5,545 nt of DNA from an uncultured Oscillospiraceae bacterium (GTDB lineage Bacteria > Bacillota > Clostridia > Oscillospirales > Ruminococcaceae), in assembly GCA_934457235.1 (NCBI GenBank), contig CAKSHT010000139.1:1-5545 (forward strand), given 5' to 3'. A program made the translations under genes and the position numbers. The notes beneath the pieces were generated by a model that searched no databases, was not told the DNA's origin, and worked only from the letters and a program-made list of their open reading frames with translations. Shown in pieces: positions 1 to 5,545 of the stretch (position 1 is the first letter of the stretch; every line of letters starts with the position of its first letter).

Positions 1-57
1 GCCAAGTCCCATTGAAGCTATAATGCCGGAAAGCACTCCGACTACCGCCTGTATCAT
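1..57 (-). CDS. TauE/SafE-like membrane protein, second half-gene, N-terminus only (3' end outside window)
   Basis: The minus strand opens with an ATG at 57-55 that gives 19 codons to the window edge, reading MIQAVVGVLSGIIASMGLG. This hydrophobic start ending in a small-residue/glycine run is what the beginning of a TauE/SafE (sulfite exporter/anion permease type) repeat looks like. The ATG overlaps the TGA of the preceding gene (ATGA, 57-54), which suggests translational coupling. It has its own Shine-Dalgarno-like AAGGGGG at about 72-66, eight bases before the ATG, so it appears to be a genuine start and not a frameshift remnant. The family assignment relies partly on the neighbour, because only 19 residues are visible. 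Substrate unknown. Confidence 0.6.
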   Translation of the reverse strand, partial: MIQAVVGVLSGIIASMGLG

Positions 58-416
58 GAAAAAAGCCCCCTTACCGCCGCGGCACATATCAGAGCCCCGA
101 ATAATCGCTGGAGCCATGCTGCGCTTATCTTACGCAGAAAAAGCGCACCGATAATCGCGCCCGCCGCACCGTATGGCATGTAGCTCCACGCTGACGCCAT
201 GTCTATCCCTCCGACAAAAAGATACGAAACGGCGGCGGTAATGCTGAGCACGAATATTACCGCCACGGAATTTGCATGAGCGCGTCTGACTTTCTCAGTC
301 TGTGGTACATCGTTGCCTAACTCATGTTCAATTATCGGTACCGCAGCAACTCCACCGCCGCTGCCAAAAAAACCGTTTAGGATACCGCAGACAAATCCCT
401 CAAAAAATCTTTTCAT
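54..416 (-). CDS. TauE/SafE family half-length membrane protein
   Basis: This encodes about 120 residues, roughly half the usual ~250 of TauE/SafE permeases, a family that moves sulfite, sulfonates or other small organic anions across the cytoplasmic membrane. Counting from the GTG at 419, residues 16-23 hold the family-type GFFGSGGG motif after a first hydrophobic segment. A 'HANSVAVIF' segment (about 48-56) matches the region that follows the first loop in the family. Four membrane segments are plausible (about 8-30, 50-70, 78-95 and 100-119). I prefer the ATG at 416-414 because GGGGTG (427-422) lies five bases upstream; the GTG at 419 would be only two bases from it. The stop overlaps the start of a second half-gene, so the two products probably assemble as a heteromeric transporter. 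The transported anion cannot be told from sequence. Confidence 0.85.
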   Translation of the reverse strand: MKRFFEGFVCGILNGFFGSGGGVAAVPIIEHELGNDVPQTEKVRRAHANSVAVIFVLSITAAVSYLFVGGIDMASAWSYMPYGAAGAIIGALFLRKISAAWLQRLFGALICAAAVRGLFS

Positions 417-454
417 CACATCACCCCGGATTATTCTTTGCAGAAATTCCCGGA

Positions 455-482
455 ATTATCGCTGCAGGCACATGGCAAGTAA
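455..482 (-). promoter_or_regulatory. Weak candidate promoter for the TauE/SafE pair
   Basis: On the minus strand TTACTT (482-477) and GATAAT (460-455) are separated by 16 bases. The -10 is good but the -35 is poor. It is the best candidate in the short gap between the lipoprotein terminator and the transporter genes. The pair could instead be served by read-through of that terminator. Confidence 0.25.
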
Positions 483-483
483 C

Positions 484-513
484 GGAAAACAGCCCGGCGT
501 AAACCAGGCTGTT
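484..513 (-). terminator. Intrinsic terminator of the lipoprotein gene
   Basis: On the minus strand AACAGCCTGG (513-504) pairs with CCGGGCTGTT (497-488), a 10-bp stem with one T-G wobble and a six-base loop, and it runs into a short T tract (TTTT ending at 486). It starts five bases after the TGA at 521-519. An A-rich stretch lies on the 5' side, and the plus strand has a T-rich run at 525-537, so it could also work weakly in the other direction. Confidence 0.75.
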
Positions 514-518
514 CTAAA

Positions 519-1499
519 TCAATAATTTTTTATTTCAAATGCCGCCGGATATTCGCGCGCAAGCGACGGGTATTTTCCGACGATCTCGCTATCGTCAGTG
601 AATCCTATCATCGCAAGCGTTATATCGCTGAGAAACTGCGGAATATTATCGTAATCGTAGCTTCCGTCCTCGTTGTATGTGTTATACATCAGCGCCATAT
701 CATAATACGGATCATTGCGTACATCGTCGTATATCTCCTGGGTAACTCCGTCTATTCCTGCCACTCTGTACAGGTCTACCGCGCCGAACAGGTGGAGTAT
801 CTCATGCGCCACGCACGCGAGATTTTCATAGCGAGTGCCGTACATATCGTACTGGAAAAGCGCCGTCCACTCATAATACGTATCGTCATAGCCCGGATAA
901 TACACCTGCGAGTAGGAGCTTGCCGCCGCGTCATAGACTACCATGAATCCAACGCTGTCCGTGCCGTACTTTTCGTAGATGATGTCAAGCGGTATCTGCT
1001 CGCTTAGAAGCGTCTGAATGCGCTTGATATAGCCATTTGAATAAGCCAGCTTGCTGTCTGCGGCAATCGAAGCGTCCTCGTCATATGGAATACGGTACAT
1101 CAAATCGGGATATTCATCGGAATAGTTATACAGCGTCACGCTCTTTCCGTACAGCTTGCCCTGCTCTTCAAGATACCTGCACGACTTTTCGATGGAGCTG
1201 TGTGTGAATTCCAGCTCATCGTCTGTGAACGTTGCGTCCGGAGTATCAAGGACAACCGTCAGAATAACCGACTTGCCCTCCAGGGATTTCGCGCTTCCCT
1301 GCGGTCGGAGCGTCTGCTGCTCATCGGTTTCGTATGTGCTAACGGAGATTTCCTCGGTGTCCGGCGAACTTACGTCCGACCAGTCGTACGCAGCGTCACT
1401 GGTCGTTATATCCCAGAAATCATCATCGTCAGAGCATGCGGTCAGAACAAGCGCCGCTGCGAACATCACCGCAACAGACGCTATATGTTTATAATTCAT
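519..1499 (-). CDS. Secreted lipoprotein with metzincin-like zinc metalloprotease motif
   Basis: A 326-residue predicted lipoprotein. Residues 1-21 form a signal peptide with a charged start (MNYKH), a hydrophobic core and a lipobox LTAC with C22 as the acylated cysteine, so the mature protein should be anchored on the outer face of the membrane. A very acidic, Ser/Thr-rich linker follows (DDDD at 24-27, to about residue 65). The central region contains HEILHLFGAVD at 232-242, which fits HExxHxxGxxD: H232, H236 and D242 are candidate zinc ligands and E233 the candidate general base. DMALMYN at 267-273 could supply the metzincin Met-turn (M271). An Asp third ligand is known in snapalysin-type (M7) enzymes. 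Start: the ATG at 1499 has AAAGGAGA eight bases upstream. It has its own promoter and terminator. Substrate and exact peptidase family are not recognised; proteolytic activity is inferred from the motif only. Confidence 0.8.
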   Translation of the reverse strand: MNYKHIASVAVMFAAALVLTACSDDDDFWDITTSDAAYDWSDVSSPDTEEISVSTYETDEQQTLRPQGSAKSLEGKSVILTVVLDTPDATFTDDELEFTHSSIEKSCRYLEEQGKLYGKSVTLYNYSDEYPDLMYRIPYDEDASIAADSKLAYSNGYIKRIQTLLSEQIPLDIIYEKYGTDSVGFMVVYDAAASSYSQVYYPGYDDTYYEWTALFQYDMYGTRYENLACVAHEILHLFGAVDLYRVAGIDGVTQEIYDDVRNDPYYDMALMYNTYNEDGSYDYDNIPQFLSDITLAMIGFTDDSEIVGKYPSLAREYPAAFEIKNY

Positions 1500-1525
1500 A
1501 TATAATTTCTCCTTTATTTGTAAGA

Positions 1526-1554
1526 ATTATAACATATTTATCGACTGCTGTCAA
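1526..1554 (-). promoter_or_regulatory. Consensus sigma-A promoter of the lipoprotein gene
   Basis: On the minus strand TTGACA (1554-1549) and TATAAT (1531-1526) are separated by exactly 17 bases, a full match to the housekeeping consensus. Transcription should begin near 1519, leaving a short leader that carries the AAAGGAGA ribosome binding site at about 1515-1508. Confidence 0.88.
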
Positions 1555-1559
1555 GCAGT
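1544..1559. promoter_or_regulatory. Palindrome overlapping the lipoprotein promoter -35 box; candidate operator
   Basis: ACTGCT (1544-1549) and AGCAGT (1554-1559) are perfect inverted repeats around a four-base centre. The -35 hexamer (1549-1554) lies within it. A dimeric regulator bound here would block RNA polymerase. No regulator gene is present in the window, so this is positional inference. Confidence 0.4.
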
Positions 1560-1589
1560 AAGGTATAGATTTTCATGGCACTCCGCTTC

Positions 1590-1618
1590 TTGACTAATCC
1601 CGCGCAAAGTAGTATAAT
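1590..1618 (+). promoter_or_regulatory. Sigma-A promoter of the rRNA methyltransferase operon
   Basis: TTGACT (1590-1595) and TATAAT (1613-1618) are separated by 17 bases, with one mismatch to consensus. Transcription should start near 1625, about 40 bases before the ATG at 1665. It is divergent from the lipoprotein promoter; the two -35 boxes are 35 bases apart. Confidence 0.85.
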
Positions 1619-1664
1619 AGAAATTATCCGGACATCAACAAACTGAAAAGGAAACATTATAAAT

Positions 1665-2891
1665 ATGGAAAGAATTTACCCGAAAGCCACAGTGACCGAA
1701 AAGGGCGAAAAAGCTCTGCGCAGCGGTCACCCGTGGGTCTATGCCGAAGAGATCACCGCACTTGACGGCGGATATGAAAACGGCGGGCTTGCCGACGTTT
1801 TCAGCCGCAAGGGACGTTACCTCGGCACAGGATACATCAATGACAACTCCAAGATACGCATTCGTATAATTTCGCGCAACGCAAACGACAAGTTCGACCG
1901 GGATTTCTACGCGCGCCGTATACGCTATGCTCTGGACTACCGCCGCACCGTAATGGGAGCGGAGGATTTCCGCTGCTGCCGTCTGATATTCGGTGAAGCG
2001 GACAGCTTTCCGGGATTCACCGTTGACCGCTTCGCCGGCGTTCTGGTGACCCAGGTGCTATCCCTCGGAACCGAGCGCGTCAAGGAAACTCTGTATGAGC
2101 TGCTAGTCCAGACTCTCGCGGAGATGGGCGAAAAAATTACCGCGCTCTATGAACGCAACGACGTGAAGATTCGCGAGCTTGAAGGAATGGAGGAATACAA
2201 GGGCTTCTGGCACGGCGCAGGACTGCGCACAGATCTCTCCGGAATCACTGAAATCGTTGAAAATGGCATAAAATACACCGTGGACTACATCAACGGTCAG
2301 AAAACCGGGTTCTTCCTAGACCAGAAATATAACCGCCAGGCTATCCGCCGTATAGCCGAGGGACGTACGGTACTTGACTGCTTCACGCACACCGGAGCCT
2401 TCGCTCTCAATGCTGCAGCAGCAGGAGCAAAGCTCGTCAACGCTGTGGATATCTCTGCGGACGCTGTTGAAATGACCCGCCGTAACGCTGAACTCAACGA
2501 ACTTTCCGGAAACATGGAATTCACAAAGGCGGACGTATTCGACCTGCTCACCGAGCTTTACCGCAAGGGCGGCCACCCTTATGATTTCATAATCCTCGAT
2601 CCTCCGGCGTTCACAAAGAGCAGCAGCACCGTGAGATCCGCAGAACGCGGCTACAAGGAAATCAACCTCAAGGCAATGCGGCTTCTGCCCCGCGGCGGAT
2701 ACCTCGCAACCTGCTCCTGCTCGCACTTCATGACCGAAACACTGTTCCGCCATATGCTCCACGATGCGGCGGCAGACGCCGGCGTTTCCCTGCGGCAGAT
2801 AGAAGCCCGCAGGCAGTCCCCTGATCACCCGATACTCTGGAACGTTCCGGAAACGGATTACCTGAAGTTCTACATATTCCAGGTGGTGTGA
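1665..2891 (+). CDS. RlmI-like class I SAM-dependent 23S rRNA methyltransferase (PUA domain)
   Basis: A 408-residue cytoplasmic protein of the COG1092 (RlmI/YwbD-type) family, whose E. coli member (about 396 residues) makes m5C at position 1962 of 23S rRNA. Residues 2-80 fit the N-terminal PUA RNA-binding domain (SGHPWVYAEEI, then YLGTGYIN). A central domain includes FGEADSFPGFTVDRFAG. The Rossmann methyltransferase half starts near 190 and holds GQKTGFFLDQ (211-220), the SAM-binding VLDCFTHTGAFA (236-247), motif IV DPPAF (312-316) and TCSCSHF (349-355), whose C350 or C352 is the likely catalytic cysteine region. The start is supported by AAGGAAA ten or so bases before the ATG and by the promoter at 1590. 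It is the first gene of the plus-strand operon. Family is secure; the exact target base is inferred, so no gene symbol is assigned. Confidence 0.92.
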   Translation: MERIYPKATVTEKGEKALRSGHPWVYAEEITALDGGYENGGLADVFSRKGRYLGTGYINDNSKIRIRIISRNANDKFDRDFYARRIRYALDYRRTVMGAEDFRCCRLIFGEADSFPGFTVDRFAGVLVTQVLSLGTERVKETLYELLVQTLAEMGEKITALYERNDVKIRELEGMEEYKGFWHGAGLRTDLSGITEIVENGIKYTVDYINGQKTGFFLDQKYNRQAIRRIAEGRTVLDCFTHTGAFALNAAAAGAKLVNAVDISADAVEMTRRNAELNELSGNMEFTKADVFDLLTELYRKGGHPYDFIILDPPAFTKSSSTVRSAERGYKEINLKAMRLLPRGGYLATCSCSHFMTETLFRHMLHDAAADAGVSLRQIEARRQSPDHPILWNVPETDYLKFYIFQVV

Positions 2892-2892
2892 C

Positions 2893-3165
2893 ATGACCGA
2901 AAAAGAACTGATACCCGGTACTGTCGTACAGCACTTCAAGCGCAGAATGCTCAACGAAGCGGAGCGCGCGGATTCCACGCAGTATCTGTATGAGATACTC
3001 GGAGTTGCACACCATACAGAAACCGGCGAAAGACTGGTGGTATACCGCGCCCTCTACGGCGAGGGAAAGATATGCGCCCGGCCGCTGGAGATGTTCCTGT
3101 CCGAAACAGACCGTGAAAAATACCCGCAGGCGGAGCAGAAATTCCGCTTTGAACCCGTGAAATAG
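2893..3165 (+). CDS. DUF1653 family small protein
   Basis: A 90-residue soluble protein matching DUF1653, a small domain of unknown function common in bacteria. Family hallmarks visible are PGTVVQHFKRR near the start (8-18), YEILGVAHHTETGERLVVYRALYGEGKICARPLEMFL in the centre (about 33-69), and the C-terminal YPQAEQKFRFEPV. An extra stretch of about 12 charged residues (RRMLNEAERADSTQ, about 17-30) sits between the HFK and YEILG segments; in typical members as I recall them these are closer together. It begins one base after the methyltransferase stop codon, with its ribosome binding site (AGGTGGTG, about 2881-2888) inside the end of that gene, so the two are co-transcribed and probably coupled. 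No function is established for the domain; the tight link to an rRNA methyltransferase may only reflect operon packing. Confidence 0.88.
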   Translation: MTEKELIPGTVVQHFKRRMLNEAERADSTQYLYEILGVAHHTETGERLVVYRALYGEGKICARPLEMFLSETDREKYPQAEQKFRFEPVK

Positions 3166-3197
3166 TTTCAACATTTAACCCCAGAAAGAAGCGACCC

Positions 3198-4583
3198 ATG
3201 AAACCAGCAAAATATGTCGACATGTGCAGCGGCCCGATACTGCGCAAAATGATAGTCTTTACCCTGCCGATAATGTTTTCGGGACTTTTCCAGCTGCTGT
3301 TCAACGCAACTGATATAATCGTCGTCGGCAGATTCGCCGGAGATAACGCGCTCGCGGCGGTAGGCTCCAACACGGCGCTGATAAACCTGATGACTAACCT
3401 GTTCATCGGGCTTTCCATCGGTGCAAATGTAGTTGCTGCGCGCTACTGCGGCGCCAAGAACATCACCGAACTGAAAAAGACAGTACACACCGCCATGACC
3501 CTCAGCGTAATCAGCGGAGTGATACTCATGGCGGCGGGTCTGCTCTTCGCCGAGCAGATACTGCGGCTTATGTCCACACCGGAAAGCATTATTACGCTGG
3601 CGGCAAGCTACCTGCGAATTTACTTCTGCGGCATGCCGTTCATGATGATATATAACTTCGGAAACGCGCTTCTCCGCGCCGCCGGTGATACCCGCAGACC
3701 GCTTATATACCTCATCTGCGCCGGAGTTATCAACGTTATCCTTGACCTTATCTTCGTCATTCTGTTCAACATGAGCGCCGCAGGCGTAGGACTTGCGACC
3801 GCGCTCTCCCAGGGCGTATCCGCATTCCTTATGGTGCGCTGCCTTATGCGCGAGAAAGAAGAAAACGGACTGAAGCTTGAACTGCGTCAGCTCCGTATCC
3901 ACCGCGACAAGCTCGGCATGATAATGAAGATTGGTCTTCCCGCCGGATTCCAGGGAACTGTATTCTCGCTGTCCAATGTTGTCATACAGTCCTCAATAAA
4001 CCTGTTCGGCGAGGCGGTCATCGCGGGAAACTCTGCGGCGGCAAGCATCGAGGGATTCGTCTATATGGCGATGAACTCATGTTATCAGTCCACGCTTTCA
4101 TTCACCAGCCAGAACCTCGGCGCCGGGAAATATGAGCGTATCAACAAAATACTTGTCTGCGGACTGACCTGCGTTGTGGCAGTCTGGGCGATACTCGGAC
4201 TTGGCGTAACGATGACCTTCGGCCGTCAGCTGCTCGGCATCTACACCTCCGGCGATGAAGCGATAAACGCCGGTCTGCGCCGTATGATGTACGTCTGCGG
4301 TACCTACTTCCTTTGTGGTATCATGGACGTTATGGTCGGCTCCCTGCGCGGCATGGGATATTCCGTAACTCCGATGATCGTATCGCTGCTCGGCGCCTGC
4401 GGTCTCCGTCTTGTATGGCTCGGCACGGTGTTCCAGATTGAGCAGTTCCACACGCCGGATACGGTATATCTGTCATATCCGGTGTCCTGGGTGATAACCG
4501 TAGCGGCTCATGTTATATGCTTCTTTATCTGCCGCCGCAGGCTGAACAAAAAAGTTAAACTCCAGAAAGAAAAAACTGCATGA
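3198..4583 (+). CDS. MATE family multidrug/metabolite efflux transporter
   Basis: A 461-residue integral membrane protein, the usual length for MATE (NorM/MepA/DinF-type) antiporters, which use Na+ or H+ gradients to export cationic drugs or metabolites. About 12 membrane segments are visible in two pseudo-symmetric halves. Family signatures: LPIMFSGLFQLLFNATDIIVVGRFAG (about 23-48, with the conserved-type D39), LRAAGDTRRP (159-168) echoed in the second half by LRGMGYSVTP (383-392), and SQNLGAGKYERI (304-315). The C-terminal tail is short and lysine/arginine-rich, as expected for the cytoplasmic side. It starts 32 bases after the DUF1653 gene with a weak ribosome binding site (AGAAAGAAG, six bases before the ATG); no promoter is evident in that gap, so it is probably transcribed from 1590. 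Substrate and coupling ion cannot be read from sequence. Confidence 0.93.
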   Translation: MKPAKYVDMCSGPILRKMIVFTLPIMFSGLFQLLFNATDIIVVGRFAGDNALAAVGSNTALINLMTNLFIGLSIGANVVAARYCGAKNITELKKTVHTAMTLSVISGVILMAAGLLFAEQILRLMSTPESIITLAASYLRIYFCGMPFMMIYNFGNALLRAAGDTRRPLIYLICAGVINVILDLIFVILFNMSAAGVGLATALSQGVSAFLMVRCLMREKEENGLKLELRQLRIHRDKLGMIMKIGLPAGFQGTVFSLSNVVIQSSINLFGEAVIAGNSAAASIEGFVYMAMNSCYQSTLSFTSQNLGAGKYERINKILVCGLTCVVAVWAILGLGVTMTFGRQLLGIYTSGDEAINAGLRRMMYVCGTYFLCGIMDVMVGSLRGMGYSVTPMIVSLLGACGLRLVWLGTVFQIEQFHTPDTVYLSYPVSWVITVAAHVICFFICRRRLNKKVKLQKEKTA

Positions 4584-4584
4584 C

Positions 4585-4590
4585 AGGAGG
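4585..4590 (+). promoter_or_regulatory. Strong ribosome binding site of the second methyltransferase gene
   Basis: A perfect AGGAGG lies eight bases before the ATG at 4599 and begins two bases after the MATE stop codon (TGA, 4581-4583). It is clearly stronger than the MATE site and fixes the start of the downstream gene. Confidence 0.85.
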
Positions 4591-4598
4591 CATTCCCG

Positions 4599-5393
4599 AT
4601 GAAAAACGCCGAACAGAACGCCGACAGATTTATCGGATTCGCTGATGTATACGACAGCGCACGCCCCTCGCTTCCGCCGCATTTTTTGGATCTGATCCGG
4701 CTGTACATCGGACACGATATCGGAAACGTCGTTGACCTCGGCTGTGGCACCGGGCTTTCTACCGCCGCATGGGAAGGGCGCTGCACACACGTAACCGGAA
4801 TAGAACCGAGCGCCGATATGCTCGCCGTTGCGCAGAAAAAAGCAAGCGTCGCTGTGTCGTTCAGGCAGGGGTACTCACATGACACCGGACTGCCGGACGG
4901 CTCAGCGGACGCAGTTGTGTGCTCGCAGTCTTTTCACTGGATGGAGCCGGTTTCCACGCTCAAAGAAGCCGCCAGGCTCCTGGCGCCCGGCGGAGTTTTC
5001 GCTGCTGTGGACTGCGACTGGCCTGCGGTATGCGGCACAGAGCCGGAAATAGCATACGCCGAGCTTTTCAGCAAGGTAAACCGCATGGAAGTGGAGCTTC
5101 CCGACGTAAGCAGCACGTTCAGCCGCTGGGAAAAATCCGGGCATCTGGCTAACATAAAAAACAGCGGTCATTTCCGGTATGTTCGGGAACTTGTATTCGC
5201 AAATACCGAGCCGTGTACTGCGAAGCGCTTCATCGGGCTTGCCCAGAGCCAGGGCGGATTGCAGACTCTCATGAAGCTCCACCCGGAACTTATCGAAAGC
5301 GACTGGCAGAAATTCCGCAGCCGCATTGAGGAATGCTTCGGCGAACCGCGTATGGTGGAATTCTGCTACAGGGTGCGCATCGGAGTAAAATAA
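4599..5393 (+). CDS. Class I SAM-dependent methyltransferase (Methyltransf_11 type)
   Basis: A 264-residue soluble methyltransferase. Motif I VVDLGCGTG at 44-52 binds SAM; GIEPSADML at 67-75 carries the acidic residue (E69) that normally holds the ribose; DAVVCSQSFHWM (104-115) and AARLLAPGGVFAAVD (about 125-139) are motifs IV and V of the small-molecule or 'SFHWM' subgroup. The N-terminal segment IGFADVYDSARPSLP resembles the 'YDxxRPxYP' opening of that subgroup, which may contact the substrate. The C-terminal third (from about 150) is helical and variable, as expected for the substrate cap. It follows the MATE gene by 15 bases with AGGAGG in between, so they share a transcript. Substrate unknown; trans-aconitate or other carboxylate, lipid-like or natural-product substrates are all possible. 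Confidence 0.9.
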   Translation: MKNAEQNADRFIGFADVYDSARPSLPPHFLDLIRLYIGHDIGNVVDLGCGTGLSTAAWEGRCTHVTGIEPSADMLAVAQKKASVAVSFRQGYSHDTGLPDGSADAVVCSQSFHWMEPVSTLKEAARLLAPGGVFAAVDCDWPAVCGTEPEIAYAELFSKVNRMEVELPDVSSTFSRWEKSGHLANIKNSGHFRYVRELVFANTEPCTAKRFIGLAQSQGGLQTLMKLHPELIESDWQKFRSRIEECFGEPRMVEFCYRVRIGVK

Positions 5394-5399
5394 CATATT

Positions 5400-5430
5400 T
5401 CGGGAGATTATATCTCCCGATTTTTATTTT
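5400..5430 (+). terminator. Intrinsic terminator of the plus-strand operon
   Basis: TCGGGAGAT (5400-5408) pairs perfectly with ATCTCCCGA (5412-5420) around a three-base loop and is followed by TTTTTATTTT (5421-5430). It lies six bases after the stop of the second methyltransferase gene and ends the four-gene unit. Confidence 0.92.
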
Positions 5431-5460
5431 CCTGTTTGCTCAAAAATCGGTCAAAAGGGC

Positions 5461-5489
5461 TTGCAATGCCGTGCGAGTTATGCTATAAT
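5461..5489 (+). promoter_or_regulatory. Sigma-A promoter with extended -10 for the gene at the right edge
   Basis: TTGCAA (5461-5466) and TATAAT (5484-5489) are 17 bases apart, and TG at 5481-5482 gives an extended -10 (TGCTATAAT). Transcription should start near 5496, leaving a leader of about 40 bases. Confidence 0.82.
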
Positions 5490-5537
5490 AATATTGTATG
5501 TGTTACGCTATAAACGAACGATAAAGGAGAACACGAA

Positions 5538-5545
5538 TTGATTAC
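5538..5545 (+). CDS. Start of an unidentified gene, probably TTG-initiated (rest outside window)
   Basis: AAAGGAGA (5523-5530) is a strong ribosome binding site placed seven bases before TTG ATT AC at 5538-5545. No ATG or GTG is at a suitable distance, so TTG is the most likely start. Two complete codons are visible (M-I), which is too little to name a product. A dedicated promoter at 5461 supports a real gene here. Confidence 0.5.

Noticed and set aside
1..416. The half-length TauE/SafE genes as a frameshifted pseudogene of one permease
   Set aside because: The second gene has its own ATG and ribosome site, and its N-terminus looks like a repeat start and not a continuation of the first protein. 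The ATGA overlap is the usual sign of intact coupled genes.
1156..1505. Plus-strand open frames (101-112 codons) inside the lipoprotein gene
   Set aside because: The lipoprotein on the minus strand has a signal peptide, lipobox, promoter, ribosome site and terminator; the plus-strand frames have none of these.
2316..2978. Minus-strand open frame (220 codons) opposite the rRNA methyltransferase
   Set aside because: It overlaps a well-supported enzyme and part of DUF1653, has no family motif, and has composition typical of an antisense frame.
3168..3902. Long minus-strand open frame (244 codons) opposite the MATE gene
   Set aside because: Its translation is rich in His, Arg, Tyr and Glu with no recognisable domain, it has no promoter or ribosome site, and it lies opposite a clear MATE transporter. 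It is an antisense shadow.
4902..5396. Minus-strand open frame (164 codons) opposite the second methyltransferase
   Set aside because: There is no ribosome site or motif, it overlaps the real gene entirely, and its 5' end abuts the operon terminator.
5431..5537. Possible riboswitch or leader RNA before the right-edge gene
   Set aside because: After the terminator there is only about 40 bases of leader between the predicted transcription start and the TTG, with no convincing stem-loop or known aptamer pattern.

Overview
The window looks like an ordinary chromosomal segment of a low-to-moderate GC Firmicute, most likely a Clostridia member of the Ruminococcus/Oscillospiraceae type. This rests on consensus sigma-A promoters, purine-rich Shine-Dalgarno sites, AT-rich intergenic DNA around moderate-GC genes, a DUF1653 protein, a TauE/SafE transporter split into two half-size genes, and a Gram-positive style lipoprotein. 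The taxonomic placement is inference. I see no mobile element, CRISPR array, tRNA, rRNA or phage gene.

Left part, minus strand (1-1554). Two half-length TauE/SafE membrane proteins overlap by four bases; the downstream one is cut by the window edge. Upstream of them lies a separately transcribed 326-residue lipoprotein with a metzincin-like zinc motif (HExxHxxGxxD). It has a perfect consensus promoter whose -35 box sits inside a 16-bp palindrome, and an intrinsic terminator five bases after its stop codon.

Divergent region (1500-1664). Two face-away sigma-A promoters lie 35 bp apart between their -35 boxes. One drives the lipoprotein and the other drives the four-gene unit to the right.

Right part, plus strand (1590-5430). 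A probable operon contains an RlmI-like 23S rRNA methyltransferase with a PUA domain, a 90-residue DUF1653 protein one base downstream, a 461-residue MATE efflux transporter, and a 264-residue class I SAM-dependent methyltransferase. It closes with a strong intrinsic terminator. The last two genes may act together on a small molecule (methylate and export), but nothing in the sequence names a substrate.

Right edge (5461-5545). A strong extended -10 promoter and a good ribosome binding site precede what looks like a TTG-started gene, of which only the first eight bases are present.

Most of the window is explained by known families. The points that deserve a second look are the lipoprotein with its palindrome-covered promoter, the split transporter, and the MATE/methyltransferase pairing.
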